Of a DNA stretch of 10,482 nt, positions 5,392 to 10,482 are shown piece by piece. The DNA is from Defluviitaleaceae bacterium (GTDB taxonomy: Bacteria > Bacillota > Clostridia > Lachnospirales > WQUN01), in the NCBI GenBank assembly GCA_009782245.1, contig WRKK01000291.1:1-10482 (forward strand). Direction: 5' to 3'. A program made the translations under genes and the position numbers. The notes under the pieces are model-generated. The model saw only the letters and a program-made list of their open reading frames with translations. It had not been told where the DNA came from and did no database searches. The stretch's first letter is position 1. Every line of letters begins with the position of its first letter.

Positions 5392-5907
5392 ATGAGAGAA
5401 CCCCCCAGAAGAACTCACATAGGAATAACCAACGAAGAACTACGTGCGTCCCTAGATGCGAACATTAGGGAAATACGCAACTATTCCCACAGAATGATTG
5501 CCCAATCGAAAAAGGAACAGGCAGAAATGGAACAACGCCTTACAAAACAGCAAATTGCAAGCGAACGCCGTCTTAATAAAAATATGCACGAGTTGCGCCA
5601 AAGCACCGACAAAAGCATTACCGAACTGCGCCAAAGCACAGATAAAACCATAGCTGAAATACGCCAAAGCACCAAAGACACCGAAGAGCGCCTAAACAAA
5701 AATATGGAAGAATTAAAATCCGACTTCAAGGGTTTACGTTGGTTTATTTTAGGTACAATACTAGTGCTGGTTATTATAGCAGTGGCAGCACTATTTTTAC
5801 CTGCGATAATTATAAATTGGAACAACGCTATTATACATTCGCAAGAAGTACAAGCACAAACCCCACCAACCATACAAAATGAAGAAGAAACCGAAACATC
5901 AGAATAA
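5392..5907 (+). CDS. Coiled-coil protein with C-terminal membrane helix, copy 1 of 3
   Basis: 171 residues from ATG, preceded by AAGGAGAG. Layout: a conserved N-terminal segment (1-35, RTHIGITNEELRASLDANI), a long charged helix (35-115), one membrane helix (about 117-141, WFILGTILVLVIIAVAALFL), and a 30-residue polar acidic tail (EEETETSE at the end). The helix contains three 11-residue repeats of the form LRQSTDKSITE (33-bp DNA units beginning at 5596, 5629 and 5662), the hendecad spacing of a right-handed coiled coil. Positive residues before the membrane helix (FKGLRW) suggest the coiled coil is cytoplasmic and the tail outside. The plan recalls Borrelia Bdr proteins (repeat helix plus C-terminal anchor), but I see no proof of homology. 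Function not recognised. Confidence 0.8.
   Translation: MREPPRRTHIGITNEELRASLDANIREIRNYSHRMIAQSKKEQAEMEQRLTKQQIASERRLNKNMHELRQSTDKSITELRQSTDKTIAEIRQSTKDTEERLNKNMEELKSDFKGLRWFILGTILVLVIIAVAALFLPAIIINWNNAIIHSQEVQAQTPPTIQNEEETETSE
5596..5694 (+). repeat. 33-bp tandem repeats (three units) in coiled-coil copy 1
   Basis: Units begin CGCCAAAGCAC at 5596, 5629 and 5662, exactly 33 bases apart, the last unit being more diverged. Copies 2 and 3 have only two units (6140 and 6173; 6651 and 6684). Each unit encodes 11 residues, so copy-number change keeps the frame. Confidence 0.85.
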
Positions 5908-5935
5908 CCCCATAAACTTTTAAGGAGCGATTAAC

Positions 5936-6418
5936 ATGAGAGACCCCACCAAAAGAACCTACATAGGAATAACCAACGAAGAACTACGTGCGTCCCTAGA
6001 TGCGAACATTAAGGAAATACGCAACTATTCCCACAGAATGATTGCCCAATCGAAAAAGGAACAAGCCGAAATGGAGCAACGCCTTACGAAACAGCAAATT
6101 GCAAGCGAACGCCGCCTTAATAAAAATATGCACGAACTACGCCAAAGCACAGATAAAACCATAGCCGAAATACGTCAAAGCACCAAAGATGCCGAAGAAC
6201 GTCTTAACAAAAATATGGAAGAATTAAAATCCGACTTCAAGGGTTTACGTTGGTTCATTTTAGGTACAATACTAGTGCCAGTTATTATAGCAGTAGCAGC
6301 ACTATTTTTACCTGCGATAATTATAAATTGGAACAACGCTATCATACATTCGCAAGAAGTACAAGCACAAACACAACCAACCATACAAAACGAAGAAGAA
6401 ACCGAAACATCAGAATAA
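5936..6418 (+). CDS. Coiled-coil protein with C-terminal membrane helix, copy 2 of 3
   Basis: 160 residues from ATG with AAGGAG nine bases upstream. It starts 28 bases after copy 1, the same spacing as between copies 2 and 3. It is almost identical to copy 1 apart from one missing 11-residue repeat, which accounts for the whole length difference, and a few substitutions (e.g. DPTKRTYI at the start; VPVIIA in the membrane helix). Many differences in the first 65 codons are silent, so the protein is under purifying selection. The tail after the membrane helix is nearly the same as in copy 1 (IIHSQEVQAQ). Presumably co-expressed with copies 1 and 3 and able to form mixed oligomers through the coiled coil (inference). 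Confidence 0.8.
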   Translation: MRDPTKRTYIGITNEELRASLDANIKEIRNYSHRMIAQSKKEQAEMEQRLTKQQIASERRLNKNMHELRQSTDKTIAEIRQSTKDAEERLNKNMEELKSDFKGLRWFILGTILVPVIIAVAALFLPAIIINWNNAIIHSQEVQAQTQPTIQNEEETETSE

Positions 6419-6446
6419 TCCCATAAACCTTTAAGGAGCGATTAAC

Positions 6447-6965
6447 ATGAGAGAACCCCCCAAAAGAACCTACATAGGAATAACCAACGAAGAACTACGT
6501 GCGTCCCTAGATGCGAACATTAAGGAAATACGCAACTATTCCCACCGCATGATTGCCCAATCGAAAAAGGAACAGGCAGAAATGGAGCAACGTCTTACAA
6601 AACAGCAAATTGCAAGCGAACGCCGTCTTAATAAAAATATGCACGAAATACGCCAAAGCACCGACAAAAGTATAGCCGAAATACGCCAAAGCACCAAAGA
6701 TACCGAAGAACGCCTTAACAAAACTGTGGAAGAAATAAAAACAGACTTCAAAGAATTAAAATCCGACTTCAAGAGTTTGCGTTGGTTTATTTTAGGCACA
6801 ATACTAGTACCAATTACTATAGCAGTAGTAGCACTATTTTTACCCGCCATAATGGATAACTGGCGAAACATAACTGCACCATCGCAAGAAGTACAAGCAC
6901 AACCTCCGCAAGCACCACCAACTACACAAAACGAACCACAAACCGAAACAGAAACACCAGAATAA
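6447..6965 (+). CDS. Coiled-coil protein with C-terminal membrane helix, copy 3 of 3
   Basis: 172 residues from ATG with AAGGAG nine bases upstream. The first 65 residues are nearly identical to the other copies. It has two 11-residue QSTDK-type repeats, plus a seven-residue duplication just before the membrane helix (KTDFKEL then KSDFKSL, against a single KSDFKGL in copies 1 and 2). Membrane helix about 118-141 (WFILGTILVPITIAVVALFL). The external tail is the most diverged part, longer and Pro/Gln-rich (QPPQAPPTTQ) and ending acidic. So the cytoplasmic head is conserved and the outside tail varies. Last gene of the trio, followed by a strong terminator. Confidence 0.8.
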   Translation: MREPPKRTYIGITNEELRASLDANIKEIRNYSHRMIAQSKKEQAEMEQRLTKQQIASERRLNKNMHEIRQSTDKSIAEIRQSTKDTEERLNKTVEEIKTDFKELKSDFKSLRWFILGTILVPITIAVVALFLPAIMDNWRNITAPSQEVQAQPPQAPPTTQNEPQTETETPE

Positions 6966-6970
6966 CCTCG

Positions 6971-7002
6971 AACAGCACATTTGTTTTATATGTGCTGTTT
7001 TT
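6971..7002 (+). terminator. Intrinsic terminator of the coiled-coil gene cluster
   Basis: AACAGCACAT (6971-6980) pairs perfectly with ATGTGCTGTT (6990-6999) around a nine-base loop and is followed by TTTTTGCTTTTTT. It begins five bases after the stop of copy 3. Confidence 0.88.
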
Positions 7003-7015
7003 GCTTTTTTGGTGG

Positions 7016-7080
7016 CGTTGTCGTGCGGGGGACGTTGCCGTGCGGTTGCGGCGTTGCCGTGTTGGCGGCGTTGCCATGCA
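7016..7080. repeat. Four degenerate GC-rich 17-19-bp repeats
   Basis: CGTTG recurs at 7016, 7033, 7052 and 7069, spaced 17, 19 and 17 bases, each within a longer unit like CGTTGCCGTGCGGTTGC. The block is GC-rich and stands out from its AT-rich surroundings. It is non-coding and sits between convergent genes, beyond the 6971-7002 terminator. Confidence 0.5.
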
Positions 7081-7105
7081 GCCTGCCTGTCGGCAGACAG
7101 GCGGC
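7081..7105. repeat. GC-rich palindrome after the BrnT-locus genes
   Basis: GCCTGTC (7085-7091) and GACAGGC (7096-7102) pair around loop GGCA. The stem extends outward as GCC/GGC with one bulged T. It begins one base beyond the stop of the minus-strand 78-aa gene. It is a close relative of the palindromes at 8014-8031 and 35-52. It might help end transcription from the minus strand, but no T-run follows. Confidence 0.6.
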
Positions 7106-7106
7106 A

Positions 7107-7343
7107 TTATAACGGCATATAATCCGCCAAATCCCAAACTTTCTCCGATAAAACCTCATGCGTACCCGCTTGTATCTCGCTTATGGTAACTTGATTGTTT
7201 TCGTAATCAAATACCCTTGTGTAATATTTGCCATTTTTCTTTATTTCGGCATTCCATTCGGTAAACGCTCCCATTACCCCAACCATTTTGGAAAGGTCGT
7301 ACTCTTCGGGCATTTCAACATCATAATCGTAATTGGCTTTCAT
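7107..7343 (-). CDS. Small acidic protein, putative partner of the BrnT-like toxin
   Basis: 78 residues from ATG at 7343, one base after the toxin's TGA (7345-7347); a GAGGGG lies about nine bases upstream within the toxin gene. Position, size and coupling are those of the antitoxin in brnT-brnA operons, where the toxin gene comes first. The sequence, however, lacks the ribbon-helix-helix region typical of BrnA. It begins with an acidic stretch (DYDVEMPEEYDLSKM, slightly like the EYDFSK start of some antitoxins) and continues as a probable beta-rich piece (GKYYTRVFDYENNQVTISEI). It could be an antitoxin of a different fold or an unrelated small gene. Family not recognised. Confidence 0.65.
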   Translation of the reverse strand: MKANYDYDVEMPEEYDLSKMVGVMGAFTEWNAEIKKNGKYYTRVFDYENNQVTISEIQAGTHEVLSEKVWDLADYMPL

Positions 7344-7344
7344 T

Positions 7345-7659
7345 TCAAAAAACCCCTCTTCTATAATAAAATTTTGTTTCCCGTTTTGTTGCTTTTCTAG
7401 CAGAAATTATCCTTATAACCTTGCCGTCATTACGCATACAATAGCACACAAACAACAATTTTAAGGGAATGTTAAGACCAAGTGCCAAAAACCTATCTTC
7501 ATACACGGAATTTTCAGAATCGTAAAATCTTACAACATTCCTATCTTCAAAAACCGTAGCCGCCTCCTTAAAGGAAATTCCATGCTTTTTTATGTTAAGT
7601 TTTTCCTTGTTCAAATCCCATTCAAAATGATTTTCATTTAGTTTATAGCTGTAATCCAC
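7345..7659 (-). CDS. brnT: BrnT-type toxin (DUF497 family, RelE-like ribonuclease)
   Basis: 104 residues from GTG at 7659. GTG is preferred because GGGGAG ends right before an in-frame ATG at 7665, too close for initiation, but lies six bases from the GTG; the ATG would add two residues. Family signatures are FEWDLNKEKLNIKKHGISFKEA, TVFEDRNVVRFYD, EDRFLALG and the strongly conserved IRIISARKATKRE near the C-terminus. BrnT proteins are RelE-fold ribonucleases that inhibit translation and are held in check by a DNA-binding antitoxin encoded just downstream. All the signatures are present, so it is probably functional. It has its own near-consensus promoter with a leader of only about 15 bases. 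Confidence 0.88.
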   Translation of the reverse strand: MDYSYKLNENHFEWDLNKEKLNIKKHGISFKEAATVFEDRNVVRFYDSENSVYEDRFLALGLNIPLKLLFVCYCMRNDGKVIRIISARKATKRETKFYYRRGVF

Positions 7660-7680
7660 AAACATCTCCCCTTTTGTAAA

Positions 7681-7709
7681 ATAATACCAAAAAAATTTTC
7701 CCTTGTCAA
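7681..7709 (-). promoter_or_regulatory. Promoter of the BrnT locus
   Basis: On the minus strand, perfect TTGACA (7704-7709), 17-base spacer, TATTAT (7681-7686). The predicted transcript start is only about 15 bases before the GTG start codon. It diverges from the plus-strand promoter at 7814-7842, about 100 bases away. Confidence 0.75.
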
Positions 7710-7731
7710 TCTTTTAGCAAAAAAACAACAA

Positions 7732-7777
7732 CCCCCAAACCCCCGTAATTTAGCGATTTACACCACCCCACCCCCCC
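7732..7777 (-). other. C-tract block between divergent promoters (G-quadruplex potential)
   Basis: C-runs at 7732-7736, 7740-7744, 7766-7769 and 7771-7777 give four G-runs of four to seven on the minus strand. The middle loop is about 20 bases, so folding into a quadruplex is possible but not assured. Confidence 0.4.
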
Positions 7778-7802
7778 AAATATTACAATATAATTACATT
7801 TA

Positions 7803-7835
7803 CCAAAACCCTATTGACATTCCCAAAACCCTGTT
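7803..7835 (+). promoter_or_regulatory. Direct repeat overlapping the surface-protein promoter
   Basis: CCAAAACCCTNTT occurs at 7803-7815 and again at 7823-7835, exactly 20 bases apart (two helical turns). The copies flank and overlap the -35 box. This is the layout of a paired regulator-binding site; no regulator is identified. Confidence 0.45.
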
Positions 7836-7842
7836 ATATACT
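7814..7842 (+). promoter_or_regulatory. Strong promoter upstream of the secreted-protein gene
   Basis: Perfect TTGACA (7814-7819), 17-base spacer, TATACT (7837-7842, five of six matches). The expected transcript start is near 7849. The only sizeable plus-strand gene downstream is the secreted protein at 8573, giving a leader of about 720 bases. Confidence 0.75.
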
Positions 7843-8013
7843 AGTATTATCCTCAATACGAGGACAGCCCACCTAACGATGGGCAGGCAAATATTACAAA
7901 CAACACATTTTTGTTACAATCCCTTAATATTTGCCACGGGCTTTTGGGCTTTTTGCCCAACGCCGAGGTTGTTTCGGTTTATTACGGCGGTTCTTGCGCG
8001 TAGGAAAACTTTC

Positions 8014-8031
8014 GCCTGCCGTTCGGCAGGC
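8014..8031. repeat. GC-rich palindrome in the leader
   Basis: GCCTGCC (8014-8020) and GGCAGGC (8025-8031) pair perfectly around GTTC. It shares the CTGCC-GTC/TTC-GGCAG core with the palindromes at 35-52 and 7081-7105. Confidence 0.6.
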
Positions 8032-8329
8032 AGGCATCCTTGCATATTGGCGTTTTGGTTAAATTATTTTAACCTTTAGAATTTAATAGGATTTTTTGAT
8101 AACAGTGCTTGCACACGTCAACCAATCTTGAATTGTTCTTCCGCCTTTCCCTGCTTGGCTATGCTGGCTGTTTTGGTTAATTCGTGTTCCAGCCCAACTA
8201 CTGCAACAGCGCACTCTCGGAGAAAACTTGCCTGTACAAGCAAGTTGTAAAGGTTGGCTCTAGTGCACCAAAAATGCACCACAAACGCAACACAATTTGT
8301 AACACAAAATTGAAGTCTTTTTTAAAAAA

Positions 8330-8338
8330 GAAAGGAGG
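8330..8338 (+). promoter_or_regulatory. Isolated perfect Shine-Dalgarno-like element in the leader
   Basis: GAAAGGAGG(T), complementary to the 3' end of 16S rRNA, lies about 235 bases before the start codon and has no ATG, GTG or TTG at a usable distance downstream. It directly follows a 14-bp palindrome. The same motif in Bacillus thuringiensis cry3A leaders (STAB-SD) binds ribosomes and protects the mRNA 5' end; a similar role here is inference. Confidence 0.45.
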
Positions 8339-8572
8339 TACTGGTTTCTGTAGTTGCCCGTTTTGCCGTTTGGTTCGTGTTTTTTCCGAATTTGTTGCTA
8401 CTTTTTTATAGCAGCCCTTACGCACTTCGTTCAACTGCCGCTTGCTACTTTTTACATTAACTTTAAGGTTTTTGTCAAATTTATAATTAAAATTTAGCGG
8501 CGACCGCCTTACTCGTCAAACTTTTCGCTAAATTACCAAAAAGTAGGCTTTAGAAACTAGGTACACACAAAA

Positions 8573-10482
8573 ATGAAAAGAAAATTAGCTTTATTATTGG
8601 CATTCGTGATGGCTTTTTCCATTTTGCCAATGGCTGTTGGGGCATCGTTTACTGGTGTTACCCCAACCGCACAACGTACTGGTAGCCTTTGGGAAGCACA
8701 AGGTGTTGCCACTAACGTTAGACACTGGGGCGATGGCGTTTTAGTTGCCCGCGAAGATATTACCCGTGTTATTACTGGTAGAACTGGCTTAGCTCCTGCT
8801 CCTACTGGTAACTTGCGCCACATTATGGTTGCTGCCGACTACTTTGTTGGTGCAACTGGTGCGGCGGCTACACAAGCCTCGTTGCTTGTTCAGTTGCAAA
8901 ACGCTGCTAGTTTTGCTATCGCCTCTCATGGTGATGCAGAAATGCGTGCTTTGCAAGTTGAAGATGCTATGCCTGGTTTGCTTAACTGGCTAAATACCCC
9001 CAATCCTCCTACTATACTTCCTATTACTCCTAGAGCACGTAACGACCTTTGGCCAGGCACTTGGGAACTTCCTGGTAACATTACCCAAAACACTACTCCT
9101 GGTTCTATCAATACCGTTCCTTCGTTGCCACCCGCCGCTGCTTTCCCTGGCGATGTAGCTTTGACTGGTTCTGGTACTGAAGATTCACCTTTGACCCGTG
9201 GACGTAGAATTATCGCTGACGCACAAGCCGCTGTAGTTTACGATCAAGGCAACAGCTGGACTTGGGCTATGCCTTTTGAAGTAGCTACTCAATGGGGTAC
9301 TGGTGCTACTTGGTCTACTGATACAATAATTTGGTTAACCTTAAACGGTAACTTAGTTAGAGCCCAAGATGGTACTGACATTGAATATTTGACTATACCA
9401 TCAGGTATTGAGACACTAGCTGGCGAAACTATAAACACCCGTAACGCTAGACTATTTAACCCACTTTCAGTTGCATCGAATACAGGTGCTTGGGATTTTG
9501 ACCTTGAGGCATTAGTACCAGCACCCCCAACAGTATTAGCGGCTACCGCACCTGTTGGAATTACTACACCTAATATGTCTTCTTTAATGCCATTCCAAAG
9601 TGATATTCTTCAAGTTATTGGCAACGATGCACAAAATGTTATAGCGTTTAACATCATCAACGTTGGTCCTACGGGAGTAGCAGGTGGTTCGTTAGACGGA
9701 CAAGATGCTTTCTTTGTAGCAGCATTAGTACGTAGTGCAACAGCAGGTCACCGTGCATTTACACCTGGTAATAACCAAGCGTTCTTGTACATCTGGCGTA
9801 CACCAAACTTCCCAATGACACCAGAGGGAGTACACGTTGGTTCTCACTTTATTGGTTTACCAATCGAGTTTGTAACAAACAGCGACACAAACAGCGGACC
9901 AGTTCACTTGCTGTTCACACACCACGGTGGTTGGGCACAAGCTGGTCAAGCAGCTTTTCGGACGGATATAACAGCCGTTACCGAGGCTACCTTCCAAATT
10001 ACCCGTAACGGTGGGCCAAGAAACTTCCACAGATACGGCACGGTATTAGTTGGCGGCACAGGCCGTACAGATGGTATCCGTATTCGTGAGGGTGCACAAG
10101 GTGCATTTGACCAAACTGAATGGTTTGTTGAAATTGAAATTATAACACCTGGTTTCTTCTGGACAGCTTTCAGTGAAGACGTACTAAGAAACCAAAATAA
10201 TAGACCAATACCAAACTGGCAAGGTGCACCTGCTATTACAACCCGTTACACGGTTGGCGGCGCTCACTTAGGTCCAGATGGTGCAAGTAATATAACAGTA
10301 CACGATGTACGCCGCGGCCCAGACGGAGCAGCAAGCGTAACAAACCGCTGGAATACATTGTACTTTGGTATTACAATACCAAACGCAACAAACCTTAACC
10401 GTTTGGTAAACGACGAAATCAACATTCGTGGTTTACACATTGGTGCAGACGATCGTGCACGTGCTGGCATAGTTGAAGCAGA
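8573..10482 (+). CDS. Secreted, lysine-free surface-type protein (3' end beyond window)
   Basis: The frame is open from ATG at 8573 to the window end: 636 codons with no stop. A signal peptide is clear: MKRK, a hydrophobic core LALLLAFVMAFSILPMAV, and probable cleavage after GA (about residue 24). The mature part is rich in Ala, Thr, Gly, Asn and Trp, has no cysteine, and has no lysine: the only lysines are residues 2 and 4, though arginine is frequent. No S-layer-homology, sortase or binding-domain motif is seen in this part; it could lie further downstream. Codon use (CGT, GGT, AAC, TTC) suggests high expression. From roughly codon 300 Thr and Pro codons switch from ACT/CCT to ACA/CCA. The ribosome site is weak (TAGG about 11 bases upstream) despite the long leader. 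Possibly an S-layer or other abundant envelope protein; family not recognised. Confidence 0.82.
   Translation, partial: MKRKLALLLAFVMAFSILPMAVGASFTGVTPTAQRTGSLWEAQGVATNVRHWGDGVLVAREDITRVITGRTGLAPAPTGNLRHIMVAADYFVGATGAAATQASLLVQLQNAASFAIASHGDAEMRALQVEDAMPGLLNWLNTPNPPTILPITPRARNDLWPGTWELPGNITQNTTPGSINTVPSLPPAAAFPGDVALTGSGTEDSPLTRGRRIIADAQAAVVYDQGNSWTWAMPFEVATQWGTGATWSTDTIIWLTLNGNLVRAQDGTDIEYLTIPSGIETLAGETINTRNARLFNPLSVASNTGAWDFDLEALVPAPPTVLAATAPVGITTPNMSSLMPFQSDILQVIGNDAQNVIAFNIINVGPTGVAGGSLDGQDAFFVAALVRSATAGHRAFTPGNNQAFLYIWRTPNFPMTPEGVHVGSHFIGLPIEFVTNSDTNSGPVHLLFTHHGGWAQAGQAAFRTDITAVTEATFQITRNGGPRNFHRYGTVLVGGTGRTDGIRIREGAQGAFDQTEWFVEIEIITPGFFWTAFSEDVLRNQNNRPIPNWQGAPAITTRYTVGGAHLGPDGASNITVHDVRRGPDGAASVTNRWNTLYFGITIPNATNLNRLVNDEINIRGLHIGADDRARAGIVEA

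Larger units (their letters stand above)
7849..8572 (+). promoter_or_regulatory. Long structured 5' leader, no convincing gene
   Basis: This stretch of more than 700 bases holds no ORF with a credible ribosome site. It contains several hairpins: GCCTGCC/GGCAGGC (8014-8031), GGTTAAA/TTTAACC around TTAT (8057-8074), AACTTGC/GCAAGTT (8225-8246), the 14-bp palindrome CTTTTTTAAAAAAG (8317-8330), and AATTTAGCG/CGCTAAATT (8491-8534), which competes with a smaller GCGG/CCGC hairpin (8497-8507). It also holds an isolated GAAAGGAGG (8330-8338). Long leaders are common on mRNAs of abundant surface-layer proteins. It matches no riboswitch class I recognise. A weaker second promoter (TATAAT at 8482-8487) within it cannot be excluded. 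Confidence 0.5.

Noticed and set aside
5596..5694. CRISPR-like regular repeats
   Set aside because: The 33-bp units are contiguous with no spacers and lie in frame inside a coding sequence.
5452..6871. Minus-strand ORFs recurring opposite the three coiled-coil genes
   Set aside because: They recur only because the sense genes are duplicated; no ribosome sites on the minus strand.
6922..7189. ORFs across the GC-rich repeat island (6922-7137 -, 6992-7189 +)
   Set aside because: They run through the terminator and repeats and overlap real gene ends; arginine/cysteine-rich shadow-type sequence.
7879..8411. Plus-strand ORFs in the leader (7879-8079 and 8184-8411) and the minus-strand ORF 8198-8434
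   Set aside because: No ribosome site before the starts, palindrome repeats inside the frames, and no protein-like codon bias. A short frame after GAAAGGAGG (TTG at 8354) is 15 bases away, too far for initiation.
8557..10470. Minus-strand ORFs within the secreted-protein gene
   Set aside because: Antisense to a 636-codon open frame with a clear signal peptide and strong codon bias.

Overview
The window looks like an accessory stretch of an AT-rich, low-GC Gram-positive genome, most likely a clostridial Firmicute. Reasons: strong AGGAGG-type ribosome binding sites before nearly every gene, sigma-A-like promoters with 17-base spacers, a SHOCT-like small protein, an M50 rhomboid-neighbour-type membrane protease, and type II toxin-antitoxin modules. 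Species cannot be read from the sequence. No rRNA, tRNA, CRISPR array, transposase or integrase was seen.

Layout. (1) 1-2455: a tight minus-strand four-gene operon (2190 down to 287) with its own promoter. In order of transcription it holds a small 88-aa protein, a single-domain retropepsin-like aspartyl protease, a zinc-ribbon protein of unknown function, and a 99-aa paralogue of the first gene. The operon is bracketed by two copies of a 25-bp direct repeat next to GGGCGACCG palindrome sequence, so it may be a discrete cassette. (2) 2393-4352: three minus-strand genes: an unknown acidic 136-aa protein, an M50/site-2-type intramembrane metalloprotease, and a SHOCT-like protein with its own promoter and terminator. 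(3) 4437-5323: a plus-strand toxin-antitoxin operon with two tandem RelB/DinJ-type antitoxins and one YoeB/Txe-type toxin. (4) 5392-7002: three tandem paralogous coiled-coil proteins with a C-terminal membrane helix, differing in the number of 11-residue and 7-residue repeats, ended by a strong terminator. (5) 7016-7105: a GC-rich island of short repeats and a palindrome. (6) 7107-7709: a minus-strand BrnT-type toxin with a small downstream partner that is not a recognisable BrnA. (7) 7732-8572: a C-tract region, a near-consensus plus-strand promoter, and a leader of about 720 bases holding several hairpins and a perfect internal Shine-Dalgarno-like element. (8) 8573 to the window end: the first 636 codons of a secreted protein that has no lysine after its signal peptide and changes codon usage part-way through.

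The most interesting units are the protease operon (1), the repeat-variable coiled-coil trio (4), the BrnT locus with an unusual partner (6), and the long-leader, lysine-free surface protein (7-8). Functions of many genes here are unknown; assignments rest on motifs read by eye, without database searches.
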